DNA of 64,000 bases from positions 21,458,242-21,522,241 of the forward strand of contig OX326959.1 of NCBI GenBank assembly GCA_946800325.1, read 5' to 3'. This document shows positions 33,501 to 43,350 of the stretch, piece after piece; position 1 is the stretch's first letter, and every line of letters begins with the position of its first letter. The notes under the pieces were generated by a model. That model ran no database searches. It was given only the letters and a program-made list of their open reading frames with translations, and was not told the DNA's origin. The stretch comes from Luzula sylvatica. Its lineage: Eukaryota; Streptophyta; Magnoliopsida; Poales; Juncaceae. The position numbers and the translations under genes were made by a program.

Positions 33501-34082
33501 GATATATATATGAATCTTAAACCCTATCACCGACGGGCCGTCGGTAAGTATTAGCGACAGGATATTTCATCTGTGACGGGCTAAGTATCACCGACGGGCC
33601 GTCGGTAAGTATCTGCGACGGGATATGTCATCTGCGACGGGCCGACGGAGGGTTATCTGCGACGGTATATACGGGCCGACGGGCCGACGGAGATAGTTTT
33701 GAATTCTGACGGTTTTTTGAATGCATCTGCGACGGGGTACTTATCACCGACGGGCCAACGGTGAGCTTCACCGACGGGCTTTGTAGTTACCGACGGGCCG
33801 ACGGCGGGATTTACCGACGGTTTTTTCTTCTGCGACGGGCCAATGGAAATATTCAAACGTATCACCGACGGGCCACCGTTGAAAGACCCGTCGGAAATGG
33901 GCGTTGGCGACGGGATTATGAATTGCGACGGGCCGTTGGAATTTGCGAGGGGCCGTCGGAAAAGAATACCGTCGGAAATAGGGTTTTAGCTACGGCCCGT
34001 CGGTGAAAGTGTGTTATATTTGCGACGGCCCATCGCTGAAAAAAGGGACCCGTCGCTGATAAGCCCATATGTTGTAGTGATA

Positions 34083-35670
34083 GTAAGCGCATGGCTCACA
34101 ATACAACTGTAGTGATTAATCTAAGTAAGTCGAAAACGTGTTCTCGATGGAGCAAATTGCTCATTTCATCGATTGACTTTTTTTTCCGGCTAAATGAAAG
34201 AGGGTATTGATTTATGACTGCCTTGGACTCTTGTCTACTAAACAGTGAATGCATGAGGTCCATATTCGCTGGGTTTCGGTCGGAATGTGTACGAGATACC
34301 ATAAGGGCCCAATATCTCAATAGCACCCTTGTCTAAAGCTTCGAATGAGACTGAATATCCGAAACACAGGAACGTAGATAGGAGGAGGAAACGAACCATC
34401 CCGGGCCCAACACAGCCATCCTCTACCACCCGATTCCTAATTGCAAGATGGCCCTCCGAATGAACTAGTGTGTAGAATGTTATGCTACTGATGCCGATCA
34501 ATGTTGGAGAATGTACTTCGACAGAGCTGGCCGATTCAATGAAAATGCTTTCAGTTACGGATTGACTACCAATGCTATGGCGGTAATGATTCCTCTGGCA
34601 TTACGACCTTTACTACAATGATGATGTCCATAGATCAAATTATTTCGTGAATTGGGTTTCACTTGATTGTCTCGAAGCGGCAAATAGCATAGAAAAAGGC
34701 CCATTAGTTGGTGATACACTCGCATACTCACTCAAGTGGTTTGTTGCTAAAAGCCATTTTTTGCCCCACTCTGGAAATGGAGGGAAGTCTTCTTACTGAT
34801 GCTTTAGTTGATCCTAGTGAGGAAGTGTTCGGAACTTGGGATAAGAGAGTTCGTTTTCGAAGTCTCGGTCTGATAGATAGTGTTGGGGACTAAGGACTGC
34901 CACTTTTGAAAAATCACAGACGCCTTGCTGCCGAGTGCTTCCCTATGAAACAACTTCTGTAACTAGCTCACTTTTTCATTCCGTAACTCGCGAACTCCAC
35001 CCCATCCTTAAGTCCATACCTGATATAGTGAGGATTGAATATACGAGAAGACGTTTCATAATTCCTAATATTTACTAGGGTTGAGCCTAATATAGAAGTG
35101 AGTGATGTCGTGAGAGGACAAAATACGGAGGTTATTATACATTGAGGCTGTAGGCGACCAATCATCATATCGGTCCCTAAGCCCCATTGCTGGACAGATG
35201 ATAGAATCGAGTAGCATCCCCATATAGCAATGACCTAGTGTCATTCTCTAGTGGAGTGACCTAGCTAGTTCAGATTGACACCTGACTTCACAACCTTAAC
35301 AATAGCAGGAGGGGGTTTAGACAACCCGTCTACATACATGGCCTTGCCTAGGGCTTGTGACTTCTCCTTTGGGAACCCTTGACAAATGACTAGTTTTTTT
35401 TCACCTTTTTGTCTTTATAGAGATACGAAATCCTGCGGATCTATCTTTGTTTACACCGATGTATCGTACTCTCTCGACCAGGTCATCATAGTCAAACTAC
35501 TCAAATTCTTTGAACTTCTCAACCATCTCGCTGATTACTACATTTGAAGAAGCAGAAACCTTTATTTGAAGAAAGAGCTTCCCAACGCACTGATACTAAT
35601 GAAACTCAAAAGGTAGCGGGTGTGCGTCAAAGTGCGGAGAGGGGCCACAAGCGGGGTTGCAGTAAATAGC
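34083..35670. other. Mitochondrial-like insert (NUMT), left part
   Basis: Base composition (near 45-48% GC, no long A/T runs) and wording differ sharply from the surrounding nuclear DNA and resemble plant mitochondrial intergenic DNA. It contains an nad5-like coding piece. It continues at 49552 after Copia-B. The left boundary with the gypsy fragment and CACTA target is uncertain within 34083-34250. Confidence 0.6.
34280..34381 (-). pseudogene. nad5: nad5-like fragment (mitochondrial complex I subunit 5)
   Basis: The minus-strand frame reads [18 protein letters not shown] then [10 protein letters not shown], which I recognise as the end of the fourth exon of plant mitochondrial NADH dehydrogenase subunit 5 (a proton-pumping inner-membrane subunit). 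Upstream residues match only loosely. Downstream the sequence departs at the exon boundary, but not into a recognisable group II intron. It is therefore a chimeric piece, non-functional in the nucleus. Confidence 0.6.
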
Positions 35671-36486
35671 TGAAGGAAATACAATTACATATCAACTAGT
35701 AGATTGTACACATGAGGATAGATGAACGTACGCGCTCGTCGAAACGATTGGATGCATAATAAGATTATGCAAATCTGACAGAAATCACACAGTCCGTCAT
35801 GACGCACCATATGGTCCGTCATGACGCACCCTAGTGTAATTCTGTGCAGACCAATATGTGAGTATAGCGTCGTGACGCACTGTTTTGTGCATCATGACGG
35901 AGGTGCGTCATGACGGACAAGTTGGTCTATCATGACGGAGCACAAGTGTAACGGCTAGATCCAGTACTCGTGACACGTCCGTCACGACGCACCATATCGT
36001 GCCTCATGACGGATTGGGATCCAAATTCTGGATTAGCAGTTTTCTTAAGATACTCATTAATACCATCATTAATGGAGAGGTTAATATATGATATTCACCT
36101 GATCTTTCTCTCTCTCAGTTCATTCTACAGATCTTGTGAATACTTGTGAGACAAGAAAAGAGAGCTTGAGAAACACCATTAGAGGTTGAGATTCAAGCAA
36201 GCTTACGGCGATTTTAGGGGAATCGCGCATAACCGAGAGACGTTAGCTCGAGGTGGATACGAGTAGATAAATCTCGCTTGAAATTTTCTGTTGTGATCAA
36301 GCAAGGGCAAGGTCGAGCGAAGTCGGAGACGAATCAGACATTATCCGGTTGTATGCGACAAAAGGAGCTTCGAACGAGGTGTCGAATCACGCGGGCGTGG
36401 GACGTGCGTGTTACCGGGATTGAAGCGAACAAGTAGCAACTATGTGAACAACCCTTCTCCGTGATTAATTTCACGCTGTATGTCTC
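35671..36486 (+). repeat. Copia-B 5' LTR, first part
   Basis: Continues at 46135-46277 after the inserted compound element; total about 959 bp. U3 (35785-36010) contains about nine GTCCGTCATGACGCAC-type units. A possible TATA (TTAATATATGA) lies near 36080. Confidence 0.88.
35785..36010 (+). promoter_or_regulatory. U3 array of CGTCATGACG palindromes
   Basis: About nine copies built on the perfect palindrome CGTCATGACG, several extended to GTCCGTCATGACGCAC. Each contains two opposed TGACG words, the core of as-1/bZIP-type sites, upstream of the presumed transcription start. A role as enhancer is inferred. Confidence 0.65.
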
Positions 36487-36870
36487 TGATGTGAGGCAAA
36501 TGAAGCACAATTTGAATGCCTAATTTGGGGATTTTAGCCCTTGTGAAGATATATTCTAATAATTTATACATCATATTTGAGATAACATGAATATTACTTC
36601 ACTAAATGTGTTTTATTGCTTAATTACAGCTTTTAGTTGGAAATTCTCGGCAATCCAAGAGTGTAGTTGCCTTCATCTCCTCGCGCCATTAAAATCGATA
36701 TATCATACCGACCAATTCGGTACACGTGTGAAGGAGAAGGCAAATAATCATCAACATAAGAGATTGCACCAAACTCTACTCGAAAACCACTCACACAATT
36801 GCCACTCTACAGCCCCACCTACCTCACCTACCATCCCCAACTACCCTCAATCCTCTCACCCATCTCTCGG

Positions 36871-36902
36871 CCAATGGGAAAGCCCCAAGGACACTATAAA
36901 TA
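36871..36902 (+). promoter_or_regulatory. LTR1 CCAAT and TATA boxes
   Basis: CCAAT at 36871-36875 and TATAAATA at 36895-36902, followed by GACCCCAAGGCCCTTGGGC and a pyrimidine-rich start region. The same arrangement is in LTR2 (41163, 41187) and LTR3. Confidence 0.7.
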
Positions 36903-36962
36903 AGACCCCAAGGCCCTTGGGCAGAGATTGCTTCTTCCCCCCCTCCCCCGCTCTTCGGAGCA

Positions 36963-36998
<36 letters not shown>

Positions 36999-37109
36999 CT
37001 TTCTCTCCCTCTTAGCAAGTCCAAGAATCTTTCAAGAACTCGCAAGAACTGCCAAGAACAAGCAAGAATTGCAAAACGAACGATAATTCTCTAAGATCGA
37101 TCCCCGAAT

Positions 37110-37415
37110 AGAAGCTTTCTTCATTCGGTGAATCGGTTTACACTTCGACGAAGATCGAGTTGCGAGGATTGAGGTGGAGCTTTCTTCATCCGAATCCACG
37201 CAAGCAAGGAGTCGAGCATTCGCTATTCCACTCGGGAGCTTTTTTCCAATTGGACTTCTTGCAATCTCGAGTTCACTCAACCGGTACGGAGCTTTCTTCG
37301 ATTGGCAAGTGGATCGGTACGAACGGAACACGTTGTGCGAGGCGACTAGCTTTCTAGCATCTCAAAGCAACGGAGAAGGCATTCAAGACGAGACTCGAAG
37401 CTTTCTTCATCTCTC
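37110..37415 (+). repeat. Spaced AGCTTTCTTCATCCG motifs in LTR1
   Basis: Five copies near 37111, 37178, 37227, 37289 and 37398, spaced roughly 50-110 bp, downstream of the presumed transcription start. LTR2 has four to five, LTR3 the same five as LTR1. Confidence 0.75.
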
Positions 37416-37994
37416 TAGGTGTTTTCTTTCCTTTCTTGTAATTCTTGTAGTTTAAATTGAATTGGATTTGTGTAAAGAAGTTAAAGATTGTGTTGAATCT
37501 AGTTTCTTTGTTCTAATATTTGTTCTTGCATTCGATCTTGTGCTCTCTTTTGTGTGATATTTTTGTTCTCTTTTTGTTCTGTGTAGATCTTGATTTCTAG
37601 TTTCGGGAACTTTTTGAATCGTAGAATTTCATGAAATATTCGAATTGATATGAATTTTTGAAAAATGTCTCTTAAACTGAAAACCTGCTGTTTCCAGGGG
37701 ACTGTTTTTCAGAGACCTGATTGTAATTCGTTAATAACTTTTTATTCCTTTGTCCAAATTATTTGAAATTTTAGGATAAATTTTATAATATTCAGACCTC
37801 TCTGTAGACAAATTTTCATTAATTTTGAAAACTTCGAAATAATTATTTTGATTCATTCTTCGACGCATATACTCCTCGTGGAACGAACTTCTATATTTCC
37901 ACTATACACATATATTTCCAAACTTGTTGATTGAATTGGTTTTCACATACAACGATATCTCAAATTAAAAGTGATCGAAAACCCGTTCATCAAA

Positions 37995-38012
37995 TGGCGC
38001 CGCTGCCGGGGA
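37995..38012 (+). other. Primer-binding site 1 (tRNA-Asp)
   Basis: TGGCGCCGCTGCCGGGGA, two bases after LTR1, complementary to the 3' end of plant tRNA-Asp with one mismatch. Confidence 0.85.
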
Positions 38013-38147
38013 GTAATGTTTAAGTCAAATTATGAATCGAACTTGCAATCTTGAGTGATATTTTTAATAGAATTGATAAGTTTGAACTTGATATTTCACT
38101 AATTTCGAAATTTTTCTATTCTTGCGAGGTACACGGAGTAGAGCAAG

Positions 38148-39317
38148 ATGGATCATCAAGAAAGACCAAGAACGTTTGGAGAATTGCTAACTCAAGAAAG
38201 AACTCCAAGAAGATATCCAAAACACATGACGCTTAAAGAAATGATCAATCAAGACATCGACGAATGGGAAGAAAGAAAAGAAGAACGAAGGCTCGGTTTG
38301 CTCTCAAATTCCACCTCAAATCAATACGAAGAATCACACACCGAGACCATTTATCAAAATCCCATCTACGAAGCTCTCCAATTCGAAAACGAATCCCCTT
38401 GGGGTTATGAGACACAATCCTATACCGAAACCACCAATAATTACTCAAACCCCATATACGAACCTTCTCAAAACGAACTCGAATCTCAACATGAATTTGA
38501 TTACCAAGATCCACAATTTCAATCCCAAAAAGAAGATCAAGACCAAGAATTAAAAAGAATGATGGAGGAAATGATGGCGATGATGGTATCTCTTAAACAA
38601 AAGCAAGAACAAGTTTATGAAGAAATGAAACAAGATTTTGAAGAAATCAAACAAGAAATCAAACAAGATATAAATGACATCTCGCATGAGATTAAAACCA
38701 CCTCTCGACGACTCGGAAATATTCAATCCATCGTAAACGATCTAGATCAAAGAGTGATTTGTCTCGAGTTAGAATATTCAAACGAGGAGATTGTGGAGAT
38801 TGAAGGTCACAAGAGTTCAAGTATGGGGGGATTCGATGAAAGCGTTGGAACGAGAACGACAATTGAAGAAGAAAAGGTGTCAATGGATTCAACTCTCCAA
38901 AAGACGGTTCAACTCACTCCAATCGATGAAAACAAGCAATTATCAACCGAGCAAGAAGAGAAAACTCAAATTCTCCAAGGTGAAAACATTCCTTTTATTA
39001 TCAATTCTAAAATAATTAAGAACTATGATACTTCTAATGAAAGGAATGATCTTCTAATTATAGATATATCAAGAAAGAAGAATAAATTCGAAGTACTCAC
39101 ACCTCTTACAACGCCTCTCCAACAAAGGCCTTTAGAAGAAACGCTTGGAAAAATCCAAGATGAAATAAAGAAACTCTTCATGCCAAGTTCAACTTACGCT
39201 AAACGAAAAATACACATGGCAATTTCTCAAGTCTCCAATCTCTTAATGAGACTGCTCAAAGGCGGTCGTAAAGCCGCTAAAAGCATAAGCGCCTCATATA
39301 ATCTCGAAATAGGTTAA
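38148..39317 (+). CDS. ORF1, 389-aa coiled-coil protein of the compound element
   Basis: Single uninterrupted frame starting at the first ATG after the primer site and leader. Starts MDHQERPRTFGELL. Residues about 55-120 are rich in Tyr, Gln, Asn and Glu with repeated NPIYE motifs. Residues about 125-215 are a long Glu/Lys/Gln helix predicted to form a coiled coil. The second half holds MGGFDESVGTRTT, STLQKTVQLTPIDE and a basic C-terminus (KGGRKAAKSISASYNL). No zinc knuckle, protease or polymerase motif. By position it replaces gag, so it could be a divergent capsid-like or nucleic-acid-binding protein; that is inference. The paralogue at 42507 keeps its ends and motifs, which suggests the protein was under selection. 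Confidence 0.75.
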   Translation: MDHQERPRTFGELLTQERTPRRYPKHMTLKEMINQDIDEWEERKEERRLGLLSNSTSNQYEESHTETIYQNPIYEALQFENESPWGYETQSYTETTNNYSNPIYEPSQNELESQHEFDYQDPQFQSQKEDQDQELKRMMEEMMAMMVSLKQKQEQVYEEMKQDFEEIKQEIKQDINDISHEIKTTSRRLGNIQSIVNDLDQRVICLELEYSNEEIVEIEGHKSSSMGGFDESVGTRTTIEEEKVSMDSTLQKTVQLTPIDENKQLSTEQEEKTQILQGENIPFIINSKIIKNYDTSNERNDLLIIDISRKKNKFEVLTPLTTPLQQRPLEETLGKIQDEIKKLFMPSSTYAKRKIHMAISQVSNLLMRLLKGGRKAAKSISASYNLEIG

Positions 39318-39338
39318 CTTTGGGTGTCTAGCCCAAAG
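39318..39338 (+). other. Short hairpin just after ORF1
   Basis: CTTTGGG and CCCAAAG form a 7-bp stem with a 7-nt loop directly after the ORF1 stop. The conserved phrase GGGAGGCAACCCA follows at about 39361-39373; a diverged form (GGGAGGCACACCCA) follows ORF2. Confidence 0.5.
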
Positions 39339-39450
39339 ACGTAAAAGAAAGGGCGCTAGTTGGGAGGCAACCCACGCACCAAAAAAAAAATTCAGGTTTT
39401 ATCTATCCATCTTTTTTCTATTTTAGTTGACATTTTTTTTCGTATCTTTT

Positions 39451-39487
39451 CGCTTGAGGACAAGCTTGGAAATAAGTGTGGGGGGGA
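39451..39487 (+). other. Extra purine tract-like motif 1
   Basis: TTGAGGACAAGCTTGG then AATAAGTGTGGGGGG, about 1.3 kb before LTR2 and matching the true tract next to LTR2. Could be a second plus-strand priming site or a relic. Confidence 0.6.
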
Positions 39488-40154
39488 TAATATTTGGATT
39501 TCCTTTGTATATATTCGCTTTTATTTTTCTTTTATGCTTTTATTTTGCTTTTATGAAAATTGAAAATTTTAAAAATTTTAAAAATTAAAAAATTCTACCA
39601 CCATTGTATATATCATATTTTAAATCAATTTTTCGTGATCGTCCTCGATTTTTAAGCACTTAAATACTTGTTAAAGAAACGGTTTTTCTCCACGATCAAG
39701 TCTAAACAATCACACATCTTCTTAAAAAGAATTTTCACCATCCACTTAAAGAATATTCTTTTTCTCAAATGAATATTAAAGAAAACAATAAACGGTCTTT
39801 TATGAGACTAATTTGGGATTCAATCCCGTCTATAATAAGATTTGCTTAAAGAAGTATTTATTTTAAATGATTTTTATTATGATTTATGTGGCACACCATT
39901 TTTGAATAAGAACCCATTCTTAATTTAGAAATTCTAAAAAGTTTTATTCAACCATTTTTGGTAGTTTTTGCATTAGTTTAAAAATTTGACAACTTACACT
40001 TAAGGATCCTAACCGTTCATGGCGACTTATGTTCCAACCAAACGGAATTTTATTGCGCTCGCGATTTTTTCAAAAAGAATTCGCAATGGAGTAAGCCGGG
40101 CATGAGCGAACCGTACTCATGATCGGTTCGAAACATTGTGAATTAATATTTTAT

Positions 40155-40325
40155 ATAAAACTATTTCAATGAAAGAAGAAAGAAAAAAAAAAAAAAAAAA
40201 AAGAAAGAAAAAAAAGAAAAAAGAAAAAAGAAAAGAAAAAAGCAAAAGAAAAAGAAAATAGAAAAAAGCAAAAGAAAAAAAAAAGAGAAAATATAAAAGA
40301 AAAAAAAAAAAATATATAAAATAAT
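40155..40325 (+). repeat. Purine-only AAAAGAAAAAAG tract
   Basis: About 170 bases almost entirely A and G on the plus strand. Low complexity, no coding content. Confidence 0.85.
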
Positions 40326-40744
40326 ATTTTGAGCAAAATTTAAGGAAATTTGGTTGGATTTAAGGAGGACCCAAGTACTTACGTACCGAGCGGTTATAAA
40401 AGTGAATTACTTACATTTAAGGTTAACTTTTGCAAAAAGGAAAAAATTGGTTCTATTAATACTTTTAAAAGATTTTTCCTCTTTAATTATGTGGTGTTAC
40501 GTTCATTATGTGGTGTTTAACTATCTTTTTCGAGTGAAAATCATTTCTTAATAAATATCTTAAAAATTGGCAAAATCCTCATTATAGAAGTTTGATATTT
40601 TGTTCCTCTTGAAATAACATATGATTAAGAGAGTATAAATATTTCTTGTGAAATTCAAATTTATGGGATAGTGTGATTACAATTTCAACAAAACCTAACT
40701 TGTATTTTTTGTGCTTAAAATATATTTTATTACGTTTTATTTTG

Positions 40745-40777
40745 TCGAGGACGACAAAAGCTAAGTGTGGGGGTATT
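40745..40777 (+). other. Purine tract before LTR2
   Basis: CGAGGACGACAAAAGC then TAAGTGTGGGGGTATT, ending at the TGATAAG start of LTR2. Confidence 0.75.
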
Positions 40778-42351
40778 TGATAAGAGGAAAATAAAGCACC
40801 TTTTTGATATCTAATTTGGGGATTTTAGCCCTTTTGAATCACAACGTTATATATATAATTGTTCATATTTGAGATAGCAAGAATATTTCTTCACTAAGTG
40901 TGTTTTATTGATAATTTCAGGTTTTTGGGCGAAAGTTTTTGGCATTCCAATAGTGTAGTTGTCTTCCTCTCCTCGCGCCGATAAAATCGATATATTATAC
41001 TGCCCATTTCGGTACACGTATGAAGAAGGAGGCAAGAAATCTACCACACAAAAGTCTACACCAAATTCTATACGAAAACCACTCACACTATAACCACCAT
41101 TCAGCCCACCTTCCTCACCTACAATTACCAAACTACCCTCAATCCTCTCAACCATCTCTTGACCAATGGGAAGGCTCCAAATACATTATAAATAGACCCC
41201 AAGGGCCCTTGGGCAGGTTTTGCTTCTTCTTCCCTCCCCTTTCTTCTCTCTCTCTCTCTCTCTCTAAAGCACTTCCAAGAACTTTCAAGAACGCCAAGAA
41301 CCATTCAAGGATTACTCGAATTCTCGAGTGATTGTTTGCCGGACTCGAAGCTTTCTTCATCCGGTGAATCGATCTAATCGAAGCAAGTCGTAGAAGATAC
41401 ACGTCACAACCGGACTCGGAGCTTTCTTCATCCGGACATCATCGGGATTGAGAGTGGAGCTCCCTCCATTACCGGACTCGAAGCTCTCTTCACCCGGTAA
41501 ACCTCTTCTTCTCCGACCTATTCGTGTTTGTATTCCTTCTTCACTCGAACGGACTCGAGGCTTTCTTCATCCGGGAGAGTTGACTAATTCGAACGAGAAG
41601 CGCTTGTACCGTCCTAGCTTACTAGCGGTTCGAGCATCGAGCGATAACACTAGACGAGGAAAGGAGCTCATCTTGGCACGTTGAAGCTTGCTACTCATTA
41701 TAGGTGTAATCTTTCTATATCTTGAATTTCTTGTATGGTGATTGAAGTTTGAAGTTGTGTAAAGAATCTTGTGTGAATTAAATCTTTGTTCTAAATCTTG
41801 TTTCTTGCATTCAATCTTTGTCTCTCTTTGCGTGATATTTTTGTTCTCTTTTTGTTCTGCGTAGATCTTCATTTCTAGTTTCAGGAACTTTTTGAATCGT
41901 AGAATTTCATGAAATATTCGAATTGATATGAATTTTTGAAAACTGTCACTTAAACTAAAAACCTGCTGTTTCCAGGGGACTGTTTTTCAGAGACCTGATT
42001 GTAATTCGTTAATAACTTTTTATTCCTTTGTCCAAATTGTTTGAAATTTTAGGATAAATTTGATAATATTGAGAACTATCTTCACACAAATTTTCATTAA
42101 TTTTGGAAACTTCGAAATAATTATTTTTGATTAAGTTTCTGCCTATTTAGAAAAAGTTTATGCCCTTAATTTTCTTTTTGGAAAAGTTTCTGCCTTTTGG
42201 CTCGTTTTGATTCATTATTTGACGCATATACTCCTCGTGGAACGAACTTGCATATTACTACTATACACATTAAATTCCAAACTTGTTGATTGAATTGGTT
42301 TTCACATACAACGATATATCAATTTAAAAGTGATCGAAAACCCGCTCATCA
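40778..42351 (+). repeat. Compound element LTR2 (internal, diverged)
   Basis: 1574 bp, TG...CA. It shares the promoter layout (CCAAT 41163, TATAAATA 41187-41194, palindrome CCCAAGGGCCCTTGGG at 41198-41213) and the end of LTR1, but is clearly diverged elsewhere, with several GGACTCGAAGCTTTCTTCAT motifs at 41341-41575. Confidence 0.9.
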
Positions 42352-42353
42352 AA

Positions 42354-42371
42354 TGGCGCCGCTGCCGGGGA
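42354..42371 (+). other. Primer-binding site 2 (tRNA-Asp)
   Basis: Identical 18-nt site TGGCGCCGCTGCCGGGGA two bases after LTR2. Confidence 0.85.
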
Positions 42372-42506
42372 GTAATGTTTAAGTCAAATTTTGAATCAAA
42401 CTTGCAATCTCGAGTGATATTTATAATAGAATTGATAAGTTTGAACTTGATATTTCACTAATTTCGAAATTTTTCTATTCTTGCAAGGTACACGGAGTGG
42501 AGCAAG

Positions 42507-43199
42507 ATGAATCATCAAGAAAGACCAAGAACGATGGAGGAAATGATGGCAATGATGAAATCCTTTAAACAAGAACAAATAACCCTATCTCAACAACTCG
42601 AAAATATTCAATCCTCTTTTAACAATCTAGATCAAATAATGACTTGTCTCGAGTTAGAATGTTCAAACAACGAGATCGTGGAGATTAAAGACGACAAGAG
42701 TCCAAGTATGGGGGGATTCGATGAAAGCGTTGGAACGAGAACGACAATTGAAGAAGAAAAGGTGTCATTGGGTTCGACTCTCCAAAAGACGGTTCAACTC
42801 ACTCCAATCGATGAAAACGCGCAATTATCAAACGAGCAAGAAGAGAAATCTACAATTCTCCAAGGTGAATTCTTTCCATATATCATCAATTTTAATTCAT
42901 TTAAGAACTATGATGCTTCTCATGATAGAAATTCACCTTGTGTAGATTTATCAAGGAAGTCAAATATATTCGAGACACCCACGCCTCTCACAACTCCTCT
43001 TCATCAAACTCCATGCGATGAAGCAATTATGAAAATTCGAAGCGGAATAGAGAAAATATTTACGCCACTTTCGACATATGCAAAACAAGTGATACAAGCA
43101 CCGATTTCTCTCATCTCCAACATCTCAAAGGGAGTATTTCGAGGCGGTCGAAAAGTAGCGATCCATGTGAGCGCTTCGTTTAATTTTGAAGGAGGATAA
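42507..43199 (+). CDS. ORF2, 230-aa shortened paralogue of ORF1
   Basis: Starts MNHQERPRT, then goes directly to MEEMMAMMKSFKQEQ. Compared with ORF1 this is an in-frame loss of about 130 residues covering the NPIYE region, plus loss of part of the helix. The central MGGFDESVGTRTT block, the TVQLTPIDE block and the basic C-terminus are kept with substitutions. The frame is fully open. Leader, start context and downstream phrase match ORF1. It may be a functional short variant of the element's only protein, or a copy that has not yet decayed. Confidence 0.7.
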   Translation: MNHQERPRTMEEMMAMMKSFKQEQITLSQQLENIQSSFNNLDQIMTCLELECSNNEIVEIKDDKSPSMGGFDESVGTRTTIEEEKVSLGSTLQKTVQLTPIDENAQLSNEQEEKSTILQGEFFPYIINFNSFKNYDASHDRNSPCVDLSRKSNIFETPTPLTTPLHQTPCDEAIMKIRSGIEKIFTPLSTYAKQVIQAPISLISNISKGVFRGGRKVAIHVSASFNFEGG

Positions 43200-43316
43200 C
43201 ATCGGCATGGTCGAGCTCGAGACCATAAACGAGAGCGCTAGCGAGGGAGGCACACCCACGCAACAAAGGTTGTTTCTCTCCATTATCTCTCTTTTTGAAA
43301 TTTTTGATCTTTTATA

Positions 43317-43350
43317 CTTGAGGACAAGTAATCTCTAAGTGTGGGGGTAA
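43317..43350 (+). other. Extra purine tract-like motif 2
   Basis: CTTGAGGACAAGTAATC then TCTAAGTGTGGGGGTAA, placed after ORF2 as motif 1 is after ORF1. Confidence 0.6.

Larger units (their letters stand above)
30411..34079. mobile_element. Non-autonomous CACTA (En/Spm-type) transposon
   Basis: Starts CACTACAACA, ends TGTTGTAGTG (10-bp perfect inverted repeats) and is flanked by the 3-bp duplication ATA (30408-30410 and 34080-34082). Both ends carry dense sub-terminal repeats built on CCGTCGC and its complement GCGACGG, the usual binding sites for the transposase. The 3.7-kb interior is AT-rich with tandem duplications and has no transposase, so it would depend on an autonomous partner. Confidence 0.93.
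36487..37992 (+). repeat. Compound element LTR1
   Basis: 1506 bp. CCAAT at 36871, TATAAATA at 36895-36902, a CT microsatellite at about 36965-36995, then five GAGCTTTCTTCATCCG-type motifs between 37113 and 37412. Nearly identical to LTR3. Confidence 0.93.

Noticed and set aside
33141..33530. Proline-rich frame on the minus strand
   Set aside because: Produced by the purine-rich GGGGAAGAGGAG repeats and G-run within the non-coding CACTA interior.
36587..37455. Several frames of 60-140 codons within LTR1, repeated in LTR3
   Set aside because: They lie in LTR promoter/leader sequence, are not conserved as frames in the diverged LTR2, and show no protein motifs.
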